Origin: Mesorhabditis belari | Lineage: Eukaryota > Nematoda > Chromadorea > Rhabditida > Rhabditidae | Assembly (NCBI GenBank): GCA_958450365.1 | Contig: CAUEEP010000933.1 | Coordinates: forward strand, 1,550,001 to 1,614,000 | Length of the DNA: 64,000 bases | Direction: 5' to 3' | Shown: one piece after another, positions 53,140 to 63,838 of the stretch | How positions within the stretch are numbered: the first letter of the stretch is position 1 | How the letters are laid out: each line of letters begins with the position of its first letter | The notes under the pieces: model-generated | What the model was told of the DNA's origin: nothing | Database searches by the model: none | Seen by the model: the letters and a program-made list of their open reading frames with translations, nothing else | Position numbers and translations under genes: made by a program

Positions 53140-55361
53140 TTTGCGCTCCTTTTTTCGGAAATTTGATGGTAACTCTTCTTGAGTTGGTGAATCAGACGCT
53201 CCCGGAAGATTCTCGATTGTCGGACTTGGAGAAGCCACTGAAATTTTGAAGCTAATTTTGAAGCCCTTGAAGCCCTTGAAGCTCTTGAAGCTCTTGAGGT
53301 TCTTGAAGCTCTTGAGGCTCTTGAAGCTCTTTTGAAGCTCTTGAAGCTCTTGAGGTTCTTGAGGCTCTTGAGGCTCTTGAAGCTCTTGAGGTTCTTGAAG
53401 CTCTTGAGGCTCTTGAAGCTCTTTTGAAGCTCTTGAAGCTCTTGAGGTTCTTGAGGCTCTTGAGGCTCTTGAAGCTCTTGAGGTTCTTGAAGCTCTTGAG
53501 GCTCTTGAAGCTCTTGAATGCTTTCCTTATTTCCTAGCTACAATTTGAATAATCCTGAATCTAGTGTGCAGCCCAGAATCCCTAAAAATGGGGATTTAAA
53601 AATTGGGAGAGCTGAAGGAGAGCTGAGTCGAGTCTGTGATCGATCGCTGATCGGCTACACTGGATTTTCTAATTTTCTAAGCTCAAAGCCACTAAATAAC
53701 CATTGTGACATCCAGAAATCAGAAATATGCAATAAAATTTTGATCTTTACATTTAGAATAACTAAAAAATCTCCCGTCAACTCAAAAAGGCGGGTTTTTT
53801 TTTCCAATTGAACTATAGCCTTAGAAATCCAGCCTAAGCTCGTTGTGACATCCAGGAAACAAGAATATCTGACTACCAAAGCTGGTTGGCTTATGGCTGG
53901 TTGGCTTATGGCTGGCTGGCTTGTGGCTGGCTGGCTTATGGCTTAAAACACTCACGAGACGGTAACGAGTCTCCTGATTGGCTCGAGGTTCGACTCGTTC
54001 GATCCCGTCGTAAATCACCGGCTTTTGGCTGATCTTCTTCGCTTGGCATGTCATTGGAACTGAAACTTTTCACAACTTTTCACTCAGTAAAAGCTGAAGC
54101 TAAAGCTGAAGCTAAAGCTGAAGCTAAAGCTGAAGCTAAAGCTGAAGGTTGTCCTTTCAAAAATCGACTTATTCAAGTCGATTCTAATTACTCAAATTAG
54201 CAAATGAGTAAATGAGTAGCAGAGACAGTTGGAGAGACTTTTAGACAGATTTTTGGAGAGATTTTTGACAATTTGACAGCTACACTGGATTTTCTAGTTT
54301 TCTAAGCTCACGTCCACAGCACAGAACTCACCTGAAGACTCCCTCTTCGGCTTGTATTTCGTAAACTCTTTTCGGGTGTGCAATGACGCCAGGAAAAGCT
54401 TTTGTAAAGTCCATTGTCATTTTTCGCCGAACTCCGTCCAATGTTCGGCTGCACAACCTGGAAAATAAACCTAAAAATAAAGCAATCAGAAGAAAATGAT
54501 CAGCTAATCGCTTGAGTCAAGTTTGAAATCAAAATTTGCTCTGATGGTAAACGAAATGAATTGGGCTTGGCTTGGCCAGGCTTATTTTATTGGCTTTCTT
54601 TGTTGGCTTACTTTGTTGGCTTTCTTTGTTGGATTACTTTGTTGGCTTTCTTTATTGGCTTACTTTGTTGGCTTACTTTGTTGGATTACTTTATTGGCTT
54701 AGTTTGTTGGCCTATCTTATTGGATTGCTTTGTTGGCTTACTTTATTGGCTTATCTTATTGGCTTCCTTTATTGGCTTACTTTATTGACTTCCTTTGTTG
54801 GATTACTTTGTTGGTTTACTTTATTGGATTACTTTATTGGCTTTCTTTATGGGCTTACTTTATTGGCTTTCTTTATGGGCTTTCTTTATTGGCTTTCTTT
54901 ATGGGCTTACTTTATTGGCTTATCTTATTGGCTTCCTTTGTTGGCTTATTTTATTGGCTTATTTTGTTGGATTACTTTGTTGGATTACTTTGTTGGTTTA
55001 CTTTGTTGGTTTACTTTGTTGGTTTACTTTATTGACTTTCTTTATTGGCTTCCTTTGTTGGCTTATCTTATTGGCTTACTTTGTTGGCTTTCGTTATTAG
55101 CTTACTTTATTAGCTTACTTTATTAGCTTACTTTGTTGGCTTACTTTATTGACTTTCTTTATTGCCTTCCTTTTTTTCCTTCCTTTTTTGCCTTTCTTTA
55201 TTGTCTATTCCTATCATTGACCAATTAAATGACTTCTGATAGTTTTTGATGACTTTCAGCCATAGTTGGCTTCTTTGAATCACCTGTACATCAAGAGACC
55301 GGCGCAGAGAAGCACGATTGCTGCCGCCACGATACAGCACAGCACAATCACCCCGACGACA
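53140..55361 (-). CDS. Single-pass membrane protein: transmembrane and cytoplasmic exons
   Basis: Four exons join in phase, as complement: 55284-55361, 54332-54457, 53956-54059, 53140-53237. The first encodes a helix, VVGVIVLCCIVAAAIVLLC, then GLLMYR. The next give a basic juxtamembrane stretch (LCSRTLDGVRRKMTMDF), then FPGVIAHPKRVYEIQAEEG. An acidic/serine-rich tail follows: NDMPSEEDQPKAGDL, TSRTSSQSGDSLPS, TIENLPGASDSPTQEELPSN and a basic end. This fits a type I receptor or adhesion protein with a disordered tail; the ectodomain and the last exon were not found, so the family is open. Introns contain 13-bp and 9-bp minisatellites and motif copies. Confidence 0.5.
53245..53518. repeat. 9-bp repeat (CTTGAAGCT/CTTGAGGCT)
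   Basis: About 29 units, with higher-order repetition of a roughly 110-bp block, in an intron of the membrane-protein gene. Confidence 0.9.
53520..53865. repeat. Intronic block (about 345 bp) with diverged copy at 55440-55810
   Basis: Shares AATCCTGAATCTAGTGTG-like sequence, GAGTCTG...CGCTGATC, CACTAAATAACCATTGTGAC and CGTTGTGACATCCAGG with the second block. Motifs end at 53575, 53715 and 53855, 140 bp apart. Confidence 0.75.
54088..54147. repeat. 12-bp repeat (CTGAAGCTAAAG)
   Basis: Five copies beside an exon of the membrane-protein gene. Confidence 0.85.
54562..55165. repeat. 13-bp minisatellite (TTTGTTGGCTTAC)
   Basis: About 45 degenerate copies (TTTATTGGCTTAC, TTTGTTGGATTAC and so on). 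As 13 is not divisible by 3, all three frames read through Leu/Trp/Gly-rich strings that mimic membrane helices. It lies in intron 54458-55283. Confidence 0.95.
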
Positions 55362-56821
55362 CTGGAAATTTGGAGATTCAAAGCGAAAATGAATTTCTCA
55401 AGATCTCAAGATTTCCTAGAAAGAGCAAAAAGTTTAAATCTTCATTTTTTAAGATTTTTCTAATCCTAAAACTAGTGTGATGCCCAGGATTGCCAAAAAA
55501 GAATTAAGACAGTTAAAAGAATTGACTTAGTCTGAGACTGAGCTGACTGAGCTGACTGAGCTGACGTGAGTCTGAGAGCGAGTCGGTGATCCGCTATACT
55601 TTCGCTTTTGAGCTAATAGCTAAAATCTTGAGCTAACATCCACTAAATAGTCATTGTGACATCCAGAAAAAAGAATATTAAATAAAATATTAATCTTTAC
55701 GTTTAGAATACCTAAAAATTCGTGTCAACTCAAATCAAGAATCAAGATCTTTTCTTTCAACTGAACATTGTTAAAAATAGAGCCTAGGCTCGTTGTGACA
55801 TCCAGGAAAAACGAAAATCGATTAAAATTTTGGGTTTAGCTAGCTAGAAACGGACTCCAACTGATAGGGAACGCTGATAGGGACGCTAAGGACAGCGTCG
55901 AGACCCGGGTGTCTCCGTCTGAGCTTCGACTCGATTCCCATTTAGTAGAGAATGACACGCTCTTGTTCGCGCTCAATTTCATACATTATGGATAGCATTT
56001 TAAAAGAATTTAGCGAGATGGAATAAAGCAAGTGGCTGTGACAGCTTTGGCTTAGGCTTAGGCTTAGAGCTTGAGCCTGAGTCTGAGTCTGAGCCTGAGT
56101 CTGAGCCTGAGTAAGTGGCTGTGACAGCTTTGGCTTAGGCTTAGAGCCTGAGCCTGAGTCTGAGTCTGAGCCTGGCCTGAGTCTGAGTCTGAGCCTGAGC
56201 AAGTGGCTGTGACAGCTTTGAGCGTCACTGTGCTCTAGAAATTTAGTGAGAATCGGTTTCAACTCCTGGAATTGATTGGAATAAAGATTTTTGGGCTTTG
56301 AGGATTGGGGATTTCGTTTTGAGGCGTTTTCTAGAGATTTCTAGAGATTTCTAGATTCTAGAGATTTCTAGAGATTCGAGATTCGAGATTTCCCTCCGTC
56401 AGTCATCTTTTCTGCCAATGAATTATTCAAATTGAATCGCAGAGATTGCAAAAACGCAATCCTTGCAATGTTCATGAAATTTATGCGTGTTTTCCTTTCC
56501 GATTCTGACGAAAAGAGGAGAGAGATTGTTTTTGAGCTCAAGTAAATTGTTGGCTCAAGGAAATTGTTTGCCTCAATAAATGGGATCATTCTTTTGCACG
56601 CAAATGTTAAATTGGATGTCACCGAGAAAAAATACACCAAATTCGGACCGGTAAACGGAAATTGGCGAAAAAGTTGGGAGCAATTTGAAAAAAGATCTCG
56701 GTGATCGCTTGAAAGAATCCAAAAAAAGAAAAAATGATATCATATTATCATTTTAAAATGATATCTTGACTACCAGCTTTGTTTAGAAATGAAAAGAACC
56801 CTCTCTTGACTCTCGGTTCAC

Positions 56822-56975
56822 TCAGGCTTAGGCTTAGGGTTAGCCTAAGCCTAAGCCTGAGCCCGAGCCTGAGCCCGAGCCTGAGCCTTAGCCTTAGCCT
56901 AAGCCTAAGCCTAAGCCTGAGCCTGAGCCTTAGCCTAAGCCTAAGCCTGAGCCTTAGCTTAACCCTAAGCCCAAC
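56822..56975. repeat. Interstitial TTAGGC-like array
   Basis: GGCTTAGGCTTAGGGTTAGC is followed by about 20 hexamers on the opposite strand (GCCTAAGCCTAAGCCTGAGC). Related arrays lie at 56045-56205 and 57185-57245. TTAGGC is the nematode telomere unit; TGAGCC variants show decay. Confidence 0.75.
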
Positions 56976-57824
56976 CATAAAGAACCCCAAGATCGACTTT
57001 CTATATCTCAACTTCTAGACATGACAGAAAGCTGAAAATTTGCCAGAATGCTCCTATGGGAAGCGCATGAGCATCGCCAAGCGCTTGTCCCATAGCTCTG
57101 ATAACTGGCCGAGATCCAGAGAATGGGGTTTAGCCGAAAACGAAATAGACGTCGTGCGAGGCACTAGCTGCTAGCCTTTGCACTAAGCCTGAGTCTGAGC
57201 CTAAGCCTGAGCCCGAGCCTGAGCCTAAGCCTGAGCCTAATACGCACAACCTAAACCCAAATCGATTAGACACTAGCCGCTAGCCTTTGCAATAAGCAGT
57301 GCAACAGATCAAGATGATCTTTTGTAATCTAGCTCATCTTATGAAGTTTTTCCCGGAGATTCCGAATGTGCTTTCAAAATCGGCAAAATAACTTTCTTTC
57401 AAAAGTTATGAGCGTTTTGTTTTGCATGGGATTTCCAAAATCACACCCCGATTCTATAAGCAGATTTCCTAGAGACTTAAAAAGCCAAAAACAATATTGA
57501 ACAATCTGTTGCACTTCTCTAGTAAATCAAAGCCTAAGTCTAAGCGCATTTCGGGTTTTTTCTGAACCTAGGATGACCAAAGCGTACGGTACCAAGCCTG
57601 GTCAAGCAGGGTAATGGAAAGAGACGTTTTTACATTTACATACACAAAAGATCAATGTATCAAGTCCGAAAATATTCCCCCACCAAATTCATTTGCGGGA
57701 AAATAGCCAAACTAGGAATAGAATCGATTAGAATAGAAATTTTGATGAAGCTAAAAGCCAGGCGCTTATCTACGGTGTCTAGAGCGCTTGGCTGCGAGCC
57801 AAAGCTTGGCAAAAGCTAGAGCCT

Positions 57825-58000
57825 AGTTGCTGGCTAGAGCCTAGCTGCTGGCTAGAGCCTAGCTGCTGGCTAGAGCCTAGTTGCTGACTAGAGCCTAGCT
57901 GCTGACTAGAGCCTAGCTGCTGGCTAGAGCCTAGCTGCTGGCTAGAGCCTAGCTGCTGGCTAGCCTAGTTGCTGGCTAGCCTAGCTGCTGGCTGAATTTT
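57825..58000. repeat. 19-bp repeat (GCTAGAGCCTAGCTGCTG)
   Basis: About nine copies just 3' of the exon at 58029. Confidence 0.85.
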
Positions 58001-58028
58001 TCTTGAAAACCTTCTGCTTGCAAATCGC

Positions 58029-58163
58029 TTAAACCAACTTGTTATTTGGGCCAGTTTTGTCGAAAATCGAGTCGAGAATTGAGGATGACGAGGGGTGATT
58101 GATCCCTTTGCCCAGCACAGAACTCGACCCATCCATCGCCAGCCGCTCCAAGTCCAGCGACAC
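58029..58163 (-). CDS. C-terminal exon of an unrecognised gene
   Basis: After acceptor AAAGTCTTTAG the minus strand reads VSLDLERLAMDGSSSVLGKG, then NHPSSSSILDSIFDKTG and NNKLV with a stop at 58029; 45 codons, phase 0. An exon-like unit upstream ends EICAPEELRLR at a GTAAGA donor in matching phase. Composition looks coding, but no domain was recognised. Confidence 0.45.
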   Translation of the reverse strand: MSLDLERLAMDGSSSVLGKGINHPSSSSILDSIFDKTGPNNKLV

Positions 58164-58229
58164 CTAAAGACTTTCTTATTTTCTTTTTTTCTTTTATCAA
58201 AAGCTTGGAACCCTTTTGAATTATGGACA

Positions 58230-58600
58230 CCTCTTACGCGCAAACGCAACTCCTCTGGTGCACAGATTTCAAGACTTTTTCCAGTTCTATTGCTCAATCT
58301 GGAGCGCACAGCAAGAGCCGGTAAAGTCAAAGCGTCGAAAATCCCCAAAAGCCAACAACTCCAAAGGAACACTGTCACTTTGCACAAACGCCTAGCGTCT
58401 GGCGCACAGATTTCAAGACTTTTTGCAGTGCTATTGCTCAATCTGGAGCGCACAACACGTTTTGGAAAAGGTGGAAAAGCAAAATTTTCGAAATCCCATT
58501 TCAAGCGGCCAGTCAGAACGATTTTGCAAACACAACTCGTCTGGCGTCCGAGTCTAAGCGCTTTCCAATAGCCCATTGCTCAATCTGGAGCGCACACCAG
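58230..58600 (-). repeat. Three tandem exon-like units, each preceded by a motif as acceptor
   Basis: On the minus strand each unit starts right after TGTGCGCTCCAG with ATTGAGCAAT and reads LSNRTGKSLEICAPEELRLR, LSNSTAKSLEICAPDARRLC, or a diverged version. Motif positions are 58299, 58443 and 58585 (144 and 142 bp). The block recurs at 61445-61800. Confidence 0.75.
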
Positions 58601-59079
58601 GCGTCAGCAAAGAAAAATACGCAAAATTCCCAGAAATTCCCAAAAATGACTCACTCCAAGCGCTCTGTCAGCAACAACGACGTTCATTCTCGACAGAATA
58701 TCGGCAAAGTGAAACTTTTTCAAAAAAATGGGGATCCTGGATGGCACACAGGACTTTTTCAAGTAAATCGAATTTCTGTGGGCAAATTTTGGAGAGGAGG
58801 AATGAGTGAAGCTGCCTGGGGAACTGGGAATCGTTCTCTGTTTCTGGGGGCAAAAAGAATAGCCATTTTTTTTTCTTTCCAAATTCTCTTCCCCACACAA
58901 AAGCTAATTTCCGTCTTTTTTCAACACAAAAGAAAGGCAATTTCTGTTTGTGTGGCCTTTGAAACCAATAAACTTTCCCTTTCAAATGGAGAGAATTCTG
59001 AGAATAAAATAAGATCATAATAGTAAATTGATCGCTCTGAAGCTCTGAAGCGGTTCAGTTACCAAACTTTGCTCAACGA

Positions 59080-60470
59080 CTTCCTAAGATTTCCGAAGAA
59101 GTACTCTTTTCGGTTCAGTTACCCACAAAAAAAGACGAATATCGTCAATGAAAGAGATCACGGGTTTTTTGCGACAAAAAAATGAATTGAATGGAGATTT
59201 TTCGATTTCATTGGTCAAATTGGAGGTCATGTTATGCAAAAATGACAGAAAATCGCTTGATTTTTGAATTCCGCAAAATTCAGTTGTGACGTTCAACTCT
59301 GAGATAGGTTTTGGTATATTTTTGAAAGAGAAATTTTTTTTTTGAGACTTTTTCGAAATCCTGGAGCGCACAACGGGTTTTGAGCTGGGTTTGAATATTT
59401 TTAGAGGAATTTTTTTCATCAACTCATTTCACTCAGTTTTGATGGCTGGAAAATAAGGCTCATCGTTCAAAAATCAGAAAACCCTTTGGCAGGGGATCCA
59501 GATGAATGTAAAAATACATAGGACCAATTTTGCCGCACCCAGTGTTGTCACCTTCAGCTCTACACCCACAAAAAAAGACGAATATCGTCAATGAAAGAGA
59601 TCACGGGTGTTTTGCAATAAAAAAATGAATTGAATGGAGATTTTTCGATTTCATTGGTCAAATTGGAGGTCATGTTATGCAAAAATGACAGAAAATCGCT
59701 TGATTTTTGAATTCCGCAAAATTCAGTTGTGACGTTCAACTCTGAGATCGGTTTTGCGCGGAAATTTGTGGAAATAAATTTTTTTTTAAACTTTTCGAAA
59801 TCCTGGAGCGCACAACGGGTTTTGAGCCGGGTTTGAATATTTTTGGCGAATTTTTTTTGTTTAACTTACTTCACTGAGTTTTGATGGCTGGAAAATAAGG
59901 CTCATCGTTTCGAAATTCGATTCAAAAATCAGAAAACCCTTCGCAGTGACATCCAGATGAATGTAAAAATGAGAAACTTTAAGGCCCAGCTGCGACTTTT
60001 TGCTTTTTGCGAGAAATTTCGATGATCAAATGACGAATATGACCAATTTTTGCCCCGAAAATGAGTTCTGTCCCGAAAATTGCGAATTTCATCTCGTCCA
60101 CGCAAATTTTTCGAACTTTTTGCCCATTCTGGATGTCACAGCAAATAAATAACAACATAGAATCAAAAAATTCGAAACTTAAAAAAAAACAGATTTTCCA
60201 TTCAACTCTGAGATCGGTTTTGGTTCGATATTTTTGAAAGGGAAAACTTTTTTGAAACTTTTTCGAAATCCTGGGGCGCACAACGGGTTTTGAGCCGGGT
60301 TTGAATATTTTTGGGGAATTTTTTTGTTTAACTCACTTCACTCAGCTTTGATGGCTGGAAAATAAGGCTCATCGTTTCAAAATTGAAAATTCGATTCAAA
60401 AATCAGAAAACCCTTCGCAGTGACATCCAGATGAATGTAAAATTGAGAATTTAAATGTAAATTTTAAAGG
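59080..60470. repeat. Direct repeats of about 0.4 kb, with inverted partners at 61955-62560
   Basis: Copies share GACGAATATCGTCAATGAAA, TTGGAGGTCATGTTATGC, TCCTGGAGCGCACAACGGG and TTTGATGGCTGGAAAATAAG. The inverted partner reads GACGATATTCGTC and CCCGTTGTGTACTCCAGG. 59960-60130 (AGCTGCGACTTTTTGCTTTT) pairs with 61970-62120. Confidence 0.85.
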
Positions 60471-61444
60471 CGATGATCAAAATTTCGAACGAAAAAAGAT
60501 TTTTCTTTTCCCCGAATTTTCCCAGCTCTTTTTTTTCTAAGGCTAGAATATTTTATTTTGAGATTTTGGAGGAGAAGAGTCCCAAGTGGATACCTGGAGA
60601 TGGAAAACGAAAAGAGCAAAAGATTCGACGGGAATTCGATTCAAGGAAGTCAGAGGAGTCAAAGGAGTCAAAGACGGAACTCGAGTGTCTCCAGAAAAGA
60701 CTTTGACTCAATTTCACGCAAAATTTCACAAATAACTGGATGAGATTTGAAAGTTTTTAGGCGATCTGGATGTCATTGGGGTGATTTACGAGGTTTTCTT
60801 AGACAAACGTATTTTTGGGGAAAAGTGGAGTTCGTTGCTTTGAGTTCTCGACGTTTTCTCGGCCAGTCTTGCAAAGAATGACATGGGAATTGAAAAATTT
60901 GGCAATCTGGAATACACAAAGCAAGAATTCATCGAATTTTATAGGAAACTGTCAAGTGAAAAAAAGTCGTCGGTTCAAGCGCGCAACTCTGCGCGCTTTT
61001 CTCTGGATTGGGTTGAGGGTTTTGTTTGATTACCTGCAAATCGATCATCCTGGGTGGCATCGGATGGTACCAGTTAGCCATTTCAACAAAATATAGGAAA
61101 TATGAATTTCAAGAATTTCAAGAATTGCGTAATTGAACCGGCAAAGTTTGAAGATAAAATTGACCAGAAAAGTTTCGAAAATTTGACGTATTTTGTTTGA
61201 AAATAGCTGAAAACACGTTCCAGCTTTCAATGAAAAGCAAAAAGTCGCGAAGAAAAAGCGTTAAAATTGGATTTTTTGACCTATTCATTGGATTTTTTGG
61301 GGGCTTTAAAGCTGGCTTTCGATTTTTACGGAAATCCTTTTCACAAAGACACTTCCAGATTTTCCCATTGCCTTAAAATTGGCTGAAGAAAGGAAGAAAG
61401 AGATTTAGAAAGAAATAGAAAGACTTTTCTTCACTTTTTCATCT

Positions 61445-61800
61445 CTCTTATAGCATAGCGTTTGGCTCACAGATTTCAAGACTTTTTCCAGTGCTATTGC
61501 TCAATCTGGAGCGCACAGGAAGAGCCGGTAAAGTCAAAGCGTCGAAAATCCCCAAAAGCCAACAACTCCAAAGGAACACTGTCACTTTGCACAAACGCCT
61601 AGCGTCTGGCGCACAGATTTCTAGACTTTTTCCAGTGCTATTGCTCAATCTGGAGCGCACAACACGTTTTGGAAAAGGTGGAAAAGCAAAATGTTGAAAT
61701 CCATTTCAAGCGGCTAGTCAGAACTTTTGCAAACGGAACTCGTCTGGCGTCTAAGTCTGAGCCCTTTCCAATAGCCCATTGCTCAATCTGGAGCGCACAA
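61445..61800 (-). repeat. Second copy of the 58.2-kb exon-like array
   Basis: Units read LSNSTGKSLEICAPDARRLC and IEQWAIGKGSDLDARRVPFA on the minus strand, with motifs at 61506, 61649 and 61789 (143 and 140 bp). In-frame differences and a stop (EICEPNAML) show decay. Confidence 0.75.
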
Positions 61801-61954
61801 CACGTTTTGGCAAAGGTGGAAAAGCAAAATTTTGAAATCCATTCCAAGCTCAAAAGCTCAAAAAATGAATTTTTCAAAATTTCAGCTTCAATGAACTTCA
61901 AAAATGAGATTTTCTTTAAATTTCGACTTTTTTCATTCTATGTTGTTATTTATT

Positions 61955-62560
61955 TGCTGTGACATCCAGGATGGGCAAAAAGCTGAAAAAGTGGCATGCA
62001 CGAGATGAAATTCGCAATTTTCGGGGCAGAACTCATTTTCGGGGCAAAAATTGGTCATATTCGTCATTTGATCATCGAAATTTCTCGCAAAAAGCAAAAA
62101 GTCGCAGCTGGGCCTTCGGGTTTCTCAATTTTACATTCATCTGGATGGCATTGCAAAGGGTTTTCTGATTTTTTTTCAACTTTGAATCGAATTTTGAACG
62201 ATCGGCCTTATTTTGCAGCTATCAAAGCTGAGTGAAATGAGTTGATGAAAAAAATTCCCTTAAAATACTCAAAACCCGGCTCAAAACCCGTTGTGTACTC
62301 CAGGATTTCGAAAAAGTTTCAAAAAAAATTTTCCCTTTCAAAAATATCGGACCAAAACCGGTCTCAGAGTTGAACGTCAAAACTGAATTTTTGCGGAATT
62401 CAAAAATCAAGCGATTTTCCGTCATTTTTGCATAACATGACCTCCAATTTGACCAATGAAATCGAAAAATCTCCATTCAATTCATTTTTTTGTCGCAAAA
62501 CACGCACGATCTCTTTCATTGACGATATTCGTCTTTTTTTGTGGGTAACTGAACCGAAAA
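61955..62560. repeat. Inverted partner of the 59.1-60.5-kb repeats
   Basis: See the partner entry. An SL-like GGGTAACTGAACC near 62544 corresponds to GGTTCAGTTACCC near 59107. Confidence 0.85.
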
Positions 62561-63059
62561 GCTGAAGGTGACAACACTGGGTGGGGCAAAATTGGTCCTA
62601 TGTATACGGTGTGAGGTTAGATTGTGAGAAAAAGCTTAAAGCTTAAATCAAAAGCAAGTTCTTGATGGGCTTTAGTCAAAAAAAGGAAGATTTTATAAGA
62701 TTTCGAAGAATGATTTTAAATTTTAAAAAAGGCAATTTGGAAAGCACTTTTTTGAAGCAAAAGGGGTTTCAAAACAAAAGAGAAATGAAAAGAAGACAAA
62801 AATCGCAGCTAGCCGGCTTTTTGTTGGTTTTAAAAAAGTTTAAAACACTTTTTTTTGCGCGGATTTTTTTGCCTTGAGCAAGCTGACTTTAACCGAAAAT
62901 TTCTCAGCGTAGAATTGTTTAATTAAAACAATTTTTGTCTCATTAAATTCCCCACGTTTTCCTCTATTCATTGCTAGAAAAAATTGTTTCAATTTGATAA
63001 ATTGTAGAAGAAGAAATTCGAGGTTAAAGTCAGGTAATGGAAAAAAAAAGGAGGAGACG

Positions 63060-63340
63060 ATTTGGAAGCAGATCTGGAGGGAGATCTGGAAGCAGATCTG
63101 GAAGCAGATCTGGAGGGAGATCTGGAAGCAGATCTGGAAGCAGATCTGGAAGCAGATCTGGAAGCAGATCTGGAAGCAGATCTGGAAGCAGATCTGGAAG
63201 CAGATTTGGAAGCAGATCTGGAAGCAGATCTGGAAGCAGATCTGGAGGGAGATCTGGAAGCAGATCTGGAAGCAGATCTGGAAGCAGATTTGGAAGCCGA
63301 TCTGGAGGCAGATCTGGAGGCAGATCTGGAAGTCTTTTCG
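63060..63340. repeat. 12-bp minisatellite (GGAAGCAGATCT)
   Basis: About 23 copies, with GGAGGGAGATCT variants. All frames stay open because 12 is a multiple of three (GSRS, EADL and KQIW readings). Not treated as coding. Confidence 0.95.
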
Positions 63341-63454
63341 AGCAGTTTTGCTGAAGTTTTTCAGCAATTTCTTTACAATTTCATAAAGATAAGCTCAATT
63401 TTGGAAAATTGATGGATTTGATTGATTTGATTGATGAAATTGATCGATTTGATC

Positions 63455-63636
63455 AATTTAAAACCCACCCTATTGCGCCCAGGACGGAATTGGTGTTTAA
63501 GTCGCACGATGATTCGATCCATTCTCTCTTCACCCATACTTACAAAAGAAACATAAAACATTGAAAAATAAAGAAAAATAACGATTAAAGAAGGTTCGAT
63601 GAAAGCCAGGGGAACGATTTCAAACAAATCTAGCTC
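63455..63636 (-). CDS. Membrane-protein-like exon(s), family unknown
   Basis: The minus strand reads LFEIVPLAFIEPSLIVIFLY, then FSMFYVSFVSMGEERMDRII and VRLKHQFRPGRNR before a GTGGG donor. This is one hydrophobic helix followed by a basic loop. A second hydrophobic reading, KKIGSILFIVGFLPLCSQIL, lies at about 63910-63985. Together they may be exons of a multi-pass protein entering from the right edge, but the joins are unproven. Confidence 0.3.
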
Positions 63637-63763
63637 GAAAATCGTTTACCAGCTCGAGAAAAGGCGTTTGATAAATCAAATCGAGCTGAGAAAAACGAAT
63701 TCAGCTAAGCTGGAAGTCACTTGATATAAAAAAAGCAATTTTAATGCAAAAACACGACTTTTT

Positions 63764-63838
63764 TTGCGTGGCCGAGTGGTAGTGGGCGGCATTACCGCGC
63801 GAAGGGTCGAGGGTTCGAGCCCGGCCAAGGTCAGCGGA
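63764..63838 (+). tRNA. Degenerate tRNA-like sequence
   Basis: GCGTGGCCGAGTGGTAGTGG (A box) and GAGGGTTCGAGCCCGGC (B box) are clear; stems pair poorly. Motifs lie about 50 bp on each side (63710 and 63887). Confidence 0.45.

Larger units (their letters stand above)
55362..58028. other. Upstream intron or intergenic DNA with duplicated blocks and telomere-like arrays
   Basis: 55440-55810 copies the 53.5-kb block, and 55850-55945 (minus WESSRSSDGDTRVSTLS) looks like a copy of part of exon 53956-54059. Telomere-like arrays lie at 56045-56205, 56822-56975 and 57185-57245. No complete exon chain; a motif copy starts near 56612. Confidence 0.5.
58164..63440. other. Repeat-rich interval without a resolved exon chain
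   Basis: Apart from the exon-like units, no exon could be supported. It holds direct copies near 59080-59450, 59550-59960 and 60200-60470, and inverted copies of parts of these at 61955-62560. Motifs occur roughly every 140 bp or at simple multiples. Confidence 0.5.

Noticed and set aside
54561..55126. Hydrophobic Trp/Leu-rich readings resembling a multi-pass membrane protein
   Set aside because: All three plus frames give similar strings from the 13-bp minisatellite.
62840..63412. Long readings on both strands (GSRS, EADL, CFQI repeats)
   Set aside because: Translations of the 12-bp GGAAGCAGATCT minisatellite.
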